The notes beneath the pieces are model-generated. The model saw only the letters and a program-made list of their open reading frames with translations, was not told the origin of the DNA and made no database searches. A stretch of DNA of 36,725 nt from Butyrivibrio sp. (GTDB lineage: Bacteria; Bacillota; Clostridia; Lachnospirales; Lachnospiraceae): positions 1 to 36,725 of the forward strand of contig JAFZQT010000063.1 of NCBI GenBank assembly GCA_017620235.1, in the 5' to 3' direction. Each line of letters begins with the position of its first letter. Positions within the stretch are counted from its first letter, which is position 1. Below are positions 24,563-32,053 of this stretch, in pieces. The position numbers and the translations under genes were made by a program.

Positions 24563-25822
24563 ATGGGATTATTTAGTTTGTTGGGGGGAAAAAAAGAGAA
24601 GGAACTTCATCCCGGACAACTTGATGAAGAAATAAGGAGAGCGAGAGAACGCGAGCTTGAGGAAGTCAGAGAGGCTCATGCGGAGCTTGATTGGCCTGTA
24701 ATACCAAAGCTCAACCATGTTAATCTGCCCGGCGTAGAGTGCTGTCTTGCCGAGACTGTGCCGGAAGAGCGCAAGGACGATATCGGTCAGATAATCTATG
24801 AGGATGACATTTCTATAGATGAACTTCGTGAGCTGAATGATCAGGAGCTTTTGTTTGTACTTACCACTTTTGATGAGTTTGACAGAGAGGTTCCGATTCC
24901 TGATTATGAGAGAAATCGCAGAAAGGTTTATAACGAGATTATCCGAAGAGTCAGAGATGCGGAGTTCTTGTATGTGATCTACGACAAGACGACAGGCTAT
25001 CCGTTTATCGACCACGGATACGGTCTTTTGTATTTTGGAAAAGAGATGGCGGAAGAGGCAGCAGAACTGTATAAGAAGCAGTACCGCCAGGTTATTGTAA
25101 AAGAGATAGAAGTTGAGCCGAAGCAGGAAGACGGTGCCGTAAGAAATGGATATTTTGATTTCCTTTACTGCATCGGACTTGAGGACCTTATAATCGACAA
25201 TGGCGCATACAGAGTGAAGTTTAAGAGAGATGAGATCTCAGCTGCTCCCGGTGAGTGGAACAGAATGATAAAAGATGCGCCGGTAAATCCTCAGCTTTGC
25301 TTCTCAATGCTTGATATGCTCGAAGAGCGCAGATGGCCGGTGAAGTATGAGAAGAGAGATGAGATACTTGCTCTTAAGGAAAAGAGAATGATCGGTAATC
25401 TTTTTACCGGAAAATATATAGTTCCCATGCAGTACGAGGGACATGCTGAAAAGACAGAGAACGGCAGAGTGAGAATGGGAAAAGATACAAAGTTTACATT
25501 CTTCATGGTTAAGACTGCCGATGATAAGATATTCATGCCGGTATTTACAGACGGCTTTGAGTTTAGCAAAATGAAGCTCGGACACGAGTGGAACGCCGCA
25601 GTATTCTCCTTCAGTGATATTGCAAGATTTATCCGCGACAAAGACGGCGTAGCGATCAACCCTGCAGGACACAGGATCTTCATGCCGAAGGAACAGATAA
25701 TAGCGATAGACGGCGCCAACAGGGCTTACAGAGAGACTAAGGCGCAGCAGACCGCTAAGGATGAGGGCGATACGGTAAAAAGAGCTGTAAACGGCGCAAT
25801 GGCGCAGATGGAAAATAATTAA
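24563..25822 (+). CDS. SseB-domain protein of unknown function
   Basis: The C-terminal region (about 325-400) matches the SseB N-terminal-type domain common in non-pathogenic Gram-positives: IFMPVFTDGFEFSKM, then FSFSDIARFI and GVAINPAGHRIFMP. The first half is charged and mostly helical (KEKELHPGQLDEEIRRARER) with a DWPVIPKLNHVNLPG block; no enzyme motif is seen. There is no signal peptide, so it is cytosolic. In Firmicutes these proteins are not tied to type III secretion; their role is undefined. AGAGGG precedes ATG 24563. It lies just behind the aminopeptidase and ahead of a long hairpin that may end the transcript. Confidence 0.78.
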   Translation: MGLFSLLGGKKEKELHPGQLDEEIRRARERELEEVREAHAELDWPVIPKLNHVNLPGVECCLAETVPEERKDDIGQIIYEDDISIDELRELNDQELLFVLTTFDEFDREVPIPDYERNRRKVYNEIIRRVRDAEFLYVIYDKTTGYPFIDHGYGLLYFGKEMAEEAAELYKKQYRQVIVKEIEVEPKQEDGAVRNGYFDFLYCIGLEDLIIDNGAYRVKFKRDEISAAPGEWNRMIKDAPVNPQLCFSMLDMLEERRWPVKYEKRDEILALKEKRMIGNLFTGKYIVPMQYEGHAEKTENGRVRMGKDTKFTFFMVKTADDKIFMPVFTDGFEFSKMKLGHEWNAAVFSFSDIARFIRDKDGVAINPAGHRIFMPKEQIIAIDGANRAYRETKAQQTAKDEGDTVKRAVNGAMAQMENN

Positions 25823-25852
25823 GAAAAATATAATAAATCGTATTTATAAAAC

Positions 25853-25899
25853 AGTATGCCAAGGCAATGTTGAATGATTCAACGTTTCCTTGGCATACT
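25853..25899. repeat. Long near-perfect hairpin between operons
   Basis: Arms AGTATGCCAAGG (25853-25864) and CCTTGGCATACT (25888-25899) are perfect, and an inner GTTGAA/TTCAAC stem with a TGA loop stacks almost continuously on them, about 21 pairs in all. There is no plus-strand T-run; the minus-strand reading is followed by GTTTTAT. It may terminate weakly in either direction or be a mobile palindromic unit. Confidence 0.75.
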
Positions 25900-25928
25900 A
25901 TATATTGTGAAGTAGCGAATAATAAGGA

Positions 25929-25957
25929 TTGTCAATATACGGATAATGGTCTAAAAT
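25929..25957 (+). promoter_or_regulatory. Sigma-A promoter for the CheX-like/CheY unit
   Basis: TTGTCA (25929-25934) and TAAAAT (25952-25957), each 5 of 6 to consensus, have a 17-base spacer. Transcription would begin near 25964, about 40 bases before the ATG, with AGGAG in the ribosome site at 25991-25995. Confidence 0.75.
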
Positions 25958-26003
25958 GGTACTGTAAGTTATAAACAAATTTTTATGTATAGGAGCTACA
26001 GCA

Positions 26004-26897
26004 ATGTTCGATCGTCTAATTGGTGTATATTTGGTAGAGAAAGGCTTGCTCGACAAGAGTCAGCTTGAGAAGGCATATCAGATACAAGAATCCAATTGCG
26101 CTAAGCTTGGTGTTATAGCTGTCGCAGAGAAGCTGATGACAATAGCACAGGCAGAACAGGTAAATGCCATGCAGGCATCTATGGATAAGCGTTTTGGAGA
26201 TATTGCCATCGAGCGTGGGTACTTAACTGATACCCAGGTAAGCCGTCTTGTGGAGTTGCAAGGAAATCCGTATCTTGCATTTATCCAGGCGCTTACGGAT
26301 ATGGGATGCATTTCCCTGAAGAAGTTGGCAGAGGTGGAGGAAGAATATCAGAAACTCCACGGTTTTACAGAGTCAGATATGGCAATTCTTAAGTCTGGTG
26401 ATGTAGAAAAGATCGTGCCTCTTTTCCTTGAAACCGATGACCCGATATACAGAGGTATGTTTTCCATGGGTATCAAGAATATGTACAGACTCGTGGATAG
26501 TCATGTATTTGTCGGAAAGGCATATACGACAAAAAATATTAAGGATGAAGTCCTTGGCTATCAGAAATTCCATGGAGATCAGAATGCGTTTGTAGGCATT
26601 TCAGGCAAGTTTGAAGACGTGCAGAGGATGGCTAAGGCGTACACAAAGGAAGAGTTTGTAGAGACAAAGGAAGACGCGCTTGACGCGGTTTGTGAACTTA
26701 TAAATTGTATCAACGGTTTATATGTAACAGAGCAGAGTAAGAATTCTAAGTTTATTGAGCTTGAGCCCCCCGGATTCTCCATATCATCACCGGAAGCAAG
26801 CTGCGATGAAATTATGGTTATGCCTGTTTATATCTGCGGCGGCGAAGTTAAGTACTTTATTGCAGTATCAAAAGATATAAAAATAACGACCACATAA
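26004..26897 (+). CDS. MshEN-like repeat protein with CheX-type phosphatase domain
   Basis: Residues 180-295 resemble CheX/CheC phosphatases that dephosphorylate CheY; the diagnostic E-x-x-N is E231-L-I-N234 in CELINCINGLY. The N-terminal 115 residues are four 24-residue units (5-28, 34-57, 63-86, 92-115), each separated by exactly five residues. The first three end in Q, and units 1, 3 and 4 have G at position 10; unit 3 starts R-F-G and unit 2 K-L-G. That is the pattern of the MshEN domain, in which two such motifs with a five-residue spacer bind cyclic-di-GMP. Here there are four, some degenerate, so ligand binding is a hypothesis. It is co-transcribed with the CheY gene 21 bases downstream, its likely substrate. 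There is no membrane segment. Confidence 0.8.
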   Translation: MFDRLIGVYLVEKGLLDKSQLEKAYQIQESNCAKLGVIAVAEKLMTIAQAEQVNAMQASMDKRFGDIAIERGYLTDTQVSRLVELQGNPYLAFIQALTDMGCISLKKLAEVEEEYQKLHGFTESDMAILKSGDVEKIVPLFLETDDPIYRGMFSMGIKNMYRLVDSHVFVGKAYTTKNIKDEVLGYQKFHGDQNAFVGISGKFEDVQRMAKAYTKEEFVETKEDALDAVCELINCINGLYVTEQSKNSKFIELEPPGFSISSPEASCDEIMVMPVYICGGEVKYFIAVSKDIKITTT

Positions 26898-26918
26898 TAG
26901 GTTGGAGGAATATAGAAA

Positions 26919-27272
26919 ATGAAAAACGTTTTAATAGTAGATGATTCCAGAACTTCAAGGAAAGTTTTGAGAGATATATTAGAGAGAGCCGGCTATTCAA
27001 TTGTAGGTGAGGCTGTTAACGGACAGGAAGGTTTTGACGAGTACATGAAACTTAAGCCCGACATCGTTACAATGGATATCACTATGCCTGTGCTTGACGG
27101 TATTGATTCACTCAAACTTATCAGAGAAGCTGATCCCAATGCTAAGGTTGTTATGATCACAGCCGCAGGACAGAAGCATAAGATGATGGAAGCAGTTAAG
27201 CTCGGCGCTGCTGAGTTTGTTGCTAAGCCTTTCGTAGAAGAGACTGTTATCGATGCATTGGCACGTTGCTAA
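26919..27272 (+). CDS. cheY: CheY-like single-domain response regulator
   Basis: This 117-aa stand-alone receiver has all key residues: D8 and D9 (acid pocket), phosphoacceptor D53 (TMDITMP), T81 and K103 (VAKPF). It has no output domain, so it acts by binding partners, classically the flagellar switch. GGAGG precedes ATG 26919. Pairing with a CheX-like phosphatase gene implies that its phosphorylation time is set by that protein. No CheA or receptor is nearby, so it may serve chemotaxis encoded elsewhere or another process. A strong terminator follows. Confidence 0.95.
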   Translation: MKNVLIVDDSRTSRKVLRDILERAGYSIVGEAVNGQEGFDEYMKLKPDIVTMDITMPVLDGIDSLKLIREADPNAKVVMITAAGQKHKMMEAVKLGAAEFVAKPFVEETVIDALARC

Positions 27273-27322
27273 TATAGAGTGCGTGTTTTCTGCTAAGCTG
27301 ATAGTGTATTATTAGACAAATT

Positions 27323-27360
27323 ATGTGCGCTGCTCTAATATTAGGGCAGCGCATATTTTA
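27323..27360 (+). terminator. Terminator of the CheX/CheY operon
   Basis: An 11-bp outer stem (27323-27333 with 27346-27356, one G-U pair) continues into an inner stem of CTAA with TTAG, then TTTTA. Its tail merges with the palindrome that follows. Confidence 0.75.
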
Positions 27361-27484
27361 TAGGAAATCTTACTTGATTTCCTATAAAATATATGGATGC
27401 GCAGCTCGCGGGGAGGTAATTTATTGCTTTGCAATACCGCTCGCGCGCAAAAGAGTCGCAAGCGACTCTTTATTATAGGAAATC
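27353..27484. repeat. Palindrome-dense element with repeated TATAGGAAATC
   Basis: A perfect 17-bp inverted repeat (27353-27369 with 27376-27392, loop TTACTT) contains TATAGGAAATC in opposite orientations; a third, direct copy lies at 27474-27484. Between them are a TATTGC/GCAATA hairpin (27422-27436), a G/C-rich CTCGCG-type stretch and a 9-10-bp hairpin AAAGAGTCG/CGACTCTTT (27450-27471). No protein is encoded. It resembles a small palindromic repeat element or a folded leader for the SDR gene. Confidence 0.6.
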
Positions 27485-27516
27485 ATTTCGGTTTTCTTAA
27501 AAAAGGAGGTGCGAAA

Positions 27517-28242
27517 GTGAACAGGAAAGTCCTTATAACCGGAGCGTCAAGAGGAATAGGAAAAGCTATTGCGGAAGCTTTTGCTGCTATGGGCGATGAA
27601 CTTTTTTTGACCTGTAAGCAGAGCGAAAAGCAGCTCGCCAGTTTTGCAGAACATCTGCGCAGCGAGTATGGCGTGAAGTGCAGCAGTTTCACTTGTGATG
27701 CCGCTGATTACGACTCGGTGTCGGATCTTTTTGCAAGGAAGATAAAAGACATCGATATTGTCATAAACAACGCCGGCATAGCGCACATCGGACTTCTTAC
27801 CGATATGAGCGTTGCGGATTGGCGAAAGATAATGAGTACGAATCTCGATTCAGTTTTTTTTACATGTAAATCAGCTGCTACTGTCATGTTGAGGAAACAT
27901 TGTGGTAAGATAATAAACATAACTTCTGTGTGGGGATCCGTCGGAGCCTCCTGTGAAGTTGCGTATTCGGCATCTAAGGGTGGGGTCAATGCTTTTACGA
28001 AAGCGCTGGCAAAAGAGCTTGCGCCTAGTAACATTCAGGTCAATGCAATTGCATGTGGAGTTATAGATACAGCAATGAACAGGGAACATTTGACGGAAGA
28101 GGATCTCAGCGCGCTTGAGGATGAGATACCCGCCGGAAGAATGGGCGAAGCTACGGAAGTTGCCAAGCTGGCGGTTATGCTTGCAGATTCGCCCGAATAT
28201 ATGACAGGCCAGATTATTACCCTCGATGGAGGATGGATTTAG
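27517..28242 (+). CDS. Short-chain dehydrogenase/reductase (FabG-like)
   Basis: This is an NAD(P)(H)-dependent oxidoreductase of the classical SDR family, closest in pattern to 3-oxoacyl-ACP reductases. The cofactor loop is TGASRGIG (8-15), with NNAG at 84-87 and catalytic S137, Y150 and K154; the C-terminal GQIITLDGGW is typical. The length of 241 aa is normal. I choose the GTG start at 27517 because AAAGGAGGTG lies just upstream; the frame is open further upstream through the hairpin element but that part is not protein-like. The HAD phosphatase follows at 14 bases, so both are probably co-expressed. No acyl-carrier protein or other fatty-acid genes are near, so the true substrate is uncertain. 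Confidence 0.88.
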   Translation: MNRKVLITGASRGIGKAIAEAFAAMGDELFLTCKQSEKQLASFAEHLRSEYGVKCSSFTCDAADYDSVSDLFARKIKDIDIVINNAGIAHIGLLTDMSVADWRKIMSTNLDSVFFTCKSAATVMLRKHCGKIINITSVWGSVGASCEVAYSASKGGVNAFTKALAKELAPSNIQVNAIACGVIDTAMNREHLTEEDLSALEDEIPAGRMGEATEVAKLAVMLADSPEYMTGQIITLDGGWI

Positions 28243-28256
28243 GGTGGAGAAGATTA

Positions 28257-29033
28257 ATGATTTTATTTTTTGATATTGACGGAACACTTTGGGATTACAA
28301 GAATTACATCCCTGAGAGCACAAAAGAAGGAATAAGGAGGGCGAAAAAGAACGGACATAAGTGCTTTATAAATACAGGAAGATCAAGATCTTTTGTAAGT
28401 AATAAAGAGCTTTTGGGAATAGGCTTTGACGGTATCGTTTCGGCGTGCGGATGTATGATCGAATACGATGGAAAGACTATTTACAACAGACTTATGGATA
28501 AAGATGATGCGATAAGAACTGTGGAGACGGTTCGAAGATATGGCTTCAGACCGATCCTTGAGGGACCGGAACATCTATATATGGAAAGAAAAGACTTTGA
28601 AGGCGATATGTACGGCAGAAAAGTTATGGCGGATATGGGAGACAGGCTTCGCGGTATTGATGATAATTGGGGTAACTGGCAGATGAACAAATTGTCATGC
28701 GCTACGACTGGATGTGATACCAAGAGCTGTTTTGCTGAACTTGAAGATCTTTATGATTATATGATCCACAACGAGCATGTCGTAGAGATGGTTCCCAAGG
28801 GATTTAATAAAGGCACGGGAATTGAGAAAGTCTGTGAGCTCTTATCGGAAGATGTAAAAAACACTTTCGCTTTTGGCGACAGCGTAAATGATATGGAAAT
28901 GATGCAGACTGCAGGAACCGCTATCGCTATGGGAAGATGTGCGGATGAGATCGCGAACATAGCCGATTTTGTTACAACATATCTTGAGGATGACGGTATC
29001 TGGAACGCTCTTGAGAGATACGAGCTTTTATAA
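28257..29033 (+). CDS. HAD-family (Cof-type) phosphatase
   Basis: The protein opens with the HAD nucleophile motif FFDIDGTLW (D6 and D8), has NTGRS as motif II and FGDSVNDMEMMQTAGTAIAMG as motifs III/IV near the C-terminus. The length of 258 aa and the cap layout fit the Cof/YcsE-like sugar-phosphate or flavin-nucleotide phosphatases. ATG 28257 directly before the nucleophile and preceded by GGTGGAGA is preferred over ATG 28233, which overlaps the SDR stop. The actual substrate cannot be inferred from sequence. A stem-loop terminator follows. Confidence 0.9.
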   Translation: MILFFDIDGTLWDYKNYIPESTKEGIRRAKKNGHKCFINTGRSRSFVSNKELLGIGFDGIVSACGCMIEYDGKTIYNRLMDKDDAIRTVETVRRYGFRPILEGPEHLYMERKDFEGDMYGRKVMADMGDRLRGIDDNWGNWQMNKLSCATTGCDTKSCFAELEDLYDYMIHNEHVVEMVPKGFNKGTGIEKVCELLSEDVKNTFAFGDSVNDMEMMQTAGTAIAMGRCADEIANIADFVTTYLEDDGIWNALERYELL

Positions 29034-29064
29034 AAAATTTACTTTTATATTGAACATAAAGATG

Positions 29065-29100
29065 ATAGAATTAGATTGTGTACAATCTAATTCTATTTTT
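29065..29100 (+). terminator. Intrinsic terminator upstream of trxB
   Basis: A perfect 14-bp A/T-rich stem (29065-29078 with 29083-29096) with loop TGTA runs into TTTTT. It ends the HAD transcript or, because trxB begins 22 bases later with no clear promoter of its own, may work as an attenuator. Confidence 0.8.
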
Positions 29101-29121
29101 AATATAAGGAGACAAACACGT

Positions 29122-30045
29122 ATGTATGATCTTATAATAATTGGTTCGGGCCCTGCGGGACTTTCAGCTGCAGTATACGCTAAGAGAGCGGGACTTAATA
29201 TGCTTATTATAGAAAAAAATCCTGTGAGTGGAGGTCAGATAATAGATACATATGAAGTTGACAATTATCTTGGCATACCGGGTGTGAACGGTTTTGACCT
29301 CGCCATGAAATTCAGGGAGCATGCGGACAAACTTGGTGCGGAATTTGCTGACGGAATCGTTACGGGAATAGAGAAGACTTCCGCAGATAACGGCAAGGCT
29401 ATCTTTAAAGTAAATACGGAAGATACAAGTTATGAGACCCGCACAGTTGTTATTGCAGCAGGCGCACATCATTCCAAACTCGGAATACCCGGAGAAGAAG
29501 AGTATATCGGCAAGGGTGTATCATATTGTGCAACTTGCGACGGCGCTTTTTATAAAGGAAAAGTCGCAGCCGTAAACGGTGGCGGAGACGTTGCGGTTGA
29601 AGATGCGATCTTCCTTGCAAGATTCTGTGAGAAAGTCTACCTTATTCACAGGAGAGACGAGCTTCGCGCTGCGAAGATCTTACAGGATGAGCTCTTTGGA
29701 CTTCCCAATGTCGAAGTGATATGGGACAGCGTAGTGCAGGAGATACAGGGCGAAGACAAAGTAAACAATTTAAGGGTTAAGAATATTAAAGAGAATAAGG
29801 TCAGCGACCTTAACGTAGACGGAATTTTTGTGGCAATTGGTATTCATCCTAAGACAGAAAGCTTTGCAGATATTGTCGAATGTGACGAAAACGGATATGT
29901 AATTGCGGGCGAAGATTGTGCAACAAATGTACCCGGAATCTTTGTAGCAGGCGATTGCAGGAAGAAGAGACTTCGTCAAATTGTTACTTCAGTGGCAGAT
30001 GGCGCAAACGCAGTAACCGCGGCACAAGATTACCTTATCCTGTAA
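29122..30045 (+). CDS. trxB: Thioredoxin reductase
   Basis: This FAD- and NAD(P)H-dependent disulfide reductase has the FAD loop GSGPAG (8-13), redox-active C136-A-T-C139, second nucleotide loop GGGDVAVE (153-160), the NADPH-specific IHRRDELRA block, and the C-terminal FVAGDCR FAD motif. The length of 307 aa fits low-molecular-weight TrxB. The second glycine loop has V where most family members have S. The start at ATG 29122 has AAGGAG upstream; the open frame continuing upstream to 28969 crosses the terminator and overlaps the HAD gene, so it is not used. No thioredoxin gene is adjacent. Confidence 0.93.
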   Translation: MYDLIIIGSGPAGLSAAVYAKRAGLNMLIIEKNPVSGGQIIDTYEVDNYLGIPGVNGFDLAMKFREHADKLGAEFADGIVTGIEKTSADNGKAIFKVNTEDTSYETRTVVIAAGAHHSKLGIPGEEEYIGKGVSYCATCDGAFYKGKVAAVNGGGDVAVEDAIFLARFCEKVYLIHRRDELRAAKILQDELFGLPNVEVIWDSVVQEIQGEDKVNNLRVKNIKENKVSDLNVDGIFVAIGIHPKTESFADIVECDENGYVIAGEDCATNVPGIFVAGDCRKKRLRQIVTSVADGANAVTAAQDYLIL

Positions 30046-30191
30046 ATAAATGCGTTATATCCTAATAATTACCAGAATCCGAACTTTTTGTGAAAAATAT
30101 CAACGGATTATATGAACGAAATATAATAATTGTATATTTTTTCCAGTTATACTCTGGGAATATTGAATTTTTGGTGAACGTGTTGCAAAAG

Positions 30192-30220
30192 TTGACAAAC
30201 TGAGAGAAATGTCGTATATT
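30192..30220 (+). promoter_or_regulatory. Strong sigma-A promoter for the NlpC/P60 gene
   Basis: Perfect -35 TTGACA (30192-30197), 17-base spacer, and TATATT (30215-30220). The start near 30227 gives a leader of about 34 bases ending in GGAGG before the TTG codon. Confidence 0.85.
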
Positions 30221-30260
30221 TGTATATGCGTAACAAAAATGTAACAAACCGGAGGTTATT

Positions 30261-31628
30261 TTGAAGAAAACTGCTAAACAGATTATGACCGCTAGTGTTG
30301 TAGCTGCAATAACAATTTCCAACATGAATAGTGTAATCGTATGTGCTGCACCGTCAAGGAGAGTAACGAGCGTTTTGCCTCAGGCAGGTTTTACATACGC
30401 TCTAGGGGATAATCAGGTATCACTTTCAACTCTTCAGAACAGTATCGATGAGAATGAAGAGAGTAGTTCAAGCAAGGGAGCGAGTAAAAAATCGGGGAAA
30501 TCGGGAAAACAGGGGGATTCTTCCATCAGCAAATCAGTTGCTGATAAGATTGAATTAAGTTCTGCCGTTACCGATGCGACACCATCTGCTTCGAATATTA
30601 CAGACAGTATTCTCCGCGACATTCAGGCCGCGACGGGAGCCGTAAACAGTGACGGGTCGAGTGATAGTCAATCCCAAGATGGAGATGAAGAAAATTACGA
30701 CGATCTTATAGTTGCCAAGGTCAACGATTATGTCAATGTCCGTGATAACCCGGGTGAGACTAATACGGAGAAGATTGGTAAACTTTATGATAAGTCAATC
30801 GGACATCTCATAGAAGAGAAGGACGGTTGGTATAAAATTAAGTCAGGTGACGTTACAGGTTGGGTTAAGGCTGAATACTGTATTACAGGTAATGAAGCCG
30901 CTGAATATGCAAAAGAAGTTGCCACATTGATCGGTCATATAACGACAAATGAGGGCGTTCTCAGAGCAAGAAAAGACCCTAATATTGACAGTACTTGTAT
31001 CGGATTTGTTCAGCCTGATGATGACGTTATCATTCTTGATGAACAGGATGGTTGGTACAAGATCGACTTGGAAGAAGATGAAGCATATATTTCAGCCGAT
31101 TATGTTAAGAAGACGGTTGAGTTCAAGGTAGCTGAGTCTGCTGAAGCTGAGAAGAAGCGTCTCGCAGAAGAAAAAGCTAAGACTGACGCCAACAAGAAGG
31201 CTGCTAGCCAGAATGCATCAGATAAGTCTGTTGATTCTAAGAAGGGATATAAGTCAGCTGCTTCTTATACTACAGAGACAAGCTCAATTGGATCTGCGGT
31301 TGCAGAGTTTGCTAAACAGTTCGTTGGTAACCCTTATGTTTACGGCGGAACAAGTTTGACAAACGGTGCGGATTGCTCAGGATTCGTTATGAGTGTATAT
31401 CAGAACTTCGGTGTAAGTCTTCCTCATAGTTCCGGTGCTGACAGAACTCAGGGAGCTGCAGTAGATGGACTTGCAAACGCACAGCCCGGTGATATTGTAT
31501 GTTACTCTGGTCACGTTGCGATCTATATCGGAAATGGACAGATTGTACATGCTTCAACCGCTAAGACAGGTATTAAGATTTCTAACGCTGATTACCGTAA
31601 GGTACTCGCAGTAAGAAGAATCTTGTAA
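30261..31628 (+). CDS. Secreted SH3-domain NlpC/P60 peptidoglycan hydrolase
   Basis: The protein has a signal peptide (residues 1-30, ending VCAAP), a low-complexity S/K/D region (60-145), two bacterial SH3 domains (about 148-207 and 222-284), a charged Ala/Lys/Glu linker (290-335) and a C-terminal NlpC/P60 cysteine peptidase (345-455). Catalytic residues are C372 (DCSGF), H418 (GHVAIY) and H430 (VHAST). Such enzymes cut D-Glu-to-diamino-acid bonds in wall peptides and help daughter cells separate or remodel the wall; SH3 domains bind the wall. The start is TTG 30261 with GGAGG five to six bases upstream. It is monocistronic between a very good promoter and a UUCG-loop terminator. Confidence 0.93.
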   Translation: MKKTAKQIMTASVVAAITISNMNSVIVCAAPSRRVTSVLPQAGFTYALGDNQVSLSTLQNSIDENEESSSSKGASKKSGKSGKQGDSSISKSVADKIELSSAVTDATPSASNITDSILRDIQAATGAVNSDGSSDSQSQDGDEENYDDLIVAKVNDYVNVRDNPGETNTEKIGKLYDKSIGHLIEEKDGWYKIKSGDVTGWVKAEYCITGNEAAEYAKEVATLIGHITTNEGVLRARKDPNIDSTCIGFVQPDDDVIILDEQDGWYKIDLEEDEAYISADYVKKTVEFKVAESAEAEKKRLAEEKAKTDANKKAASQNASDKSVDSKKGYKSAASYTTETSSIGSAVAEFAKQFVGNPYVYGGTSLTNGADCSGFVMSVYQNFGVSLPHSSGADRTQGAAVDGLANAQPGDIVCYSGHVAIYIGNGQIVHASTAKTGIKISNADYRKVLAVRRIL

Positions 31629-31650
31629 TTGAATATAGTAATGATTTTTG

Positions 31651-31678
31651 AGAGAGCTGTTTCGACAGCTCTCTTTTT
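31651..31678 (+). terminator. Terminator of the NlpC/P60 gene
   Basis: A 10-bp stem (31651-31660 with 31665-31674) is capped by the stable loop TTCG and followed by TTTT. Confidence 0.93.
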
Positions 31679-31748
31679 CGATAATGTGCACATAAAAACA
31701 AAAGTCAATAACAAAAAGATTATTTTTTGAGAACAAAAAATTCATAAC

Positions 31749-31849
31749 TTATCCACAATTTGTGAGAAAAATTGTCTAAAAAATGAACTTATACACGAAG
31801 TTATCCACATTATCCACCAAAATATGAGGGATTAATTATTTTATCCACG
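31749..31849 (+). other. Cluster of DnaA-box-like 9-mers
   Basis: Perfect TTATCCACA occurs at 31749-31757 and 31801-31809; one-mismatch forms are TTATCCACC (31810-31818) and TTATCCACG (31841-31849), with TTATACACG at 31789-31797. All lie on the plus strand within 101 bases. The surrounding noncoding stretch (31679-31955) is very A/T-rich and has no gene. dnaA, dnaN and rpmH are not in the window, so this may be a secondary DnaA-binding cluster affecting initiation timing or the transcription of hpf, not the main origin. Confidence 0.65.
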
Positions 31850-31952
31850 TTAAAAATCATGAAATATTATTGTGCAGTATTCACAAAAAATGCGAAAATT
31901 TCAAAAGAACTCACTCAATTTTCGCTTATAAATGTACTTATCGGGCTCAAAA

Positions 31953-31961
31953 TGGTATACT
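31953..31961 (+). promoter_or_regulatory. Extended -10 promoter for hpf
   Basis: TGG-TATACT (-10 at 31956-31961) forms an extended -10; the -35 region (TGTACT, 17 bases upstream) is poor. Transcription would start near 31968, about 86 bases before the hpf ATG, just downstream of the DnaA-box cluster. Confidence 0.5.
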
Positions 31962-32053
31962 GTAGATATATAAAAAACGGCCAACAAGTGCAGTGATCAT
32001 CATTCTTAATAATGTTGAAACATTGCATGGGTCGAAGCAAAGGGGATGATTGC

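Noticed and set aside
27359-27484. CRISPR-like direct repeats
   Set aside because: There are only two direct copies of an 11-mer 115 bases apart plus an inverted one, with no regular spacers or cas genes.
28969-29121. N-terminal extension of thioredoxin reductase
   Set aside because: It overlaps the end of the HAD gene and runs through a terminator stem; ATG 29122 starts at the conserved FAD-binding strand with a ribosome site.
31749-31849. Main chromosomal origin oriC
   Set aside because: dnaA, dnaN, recF, rpmH and gyr genes that flank oriC in Firmicutes are absent; only a secondary DnaA-binding cluster can be supported.
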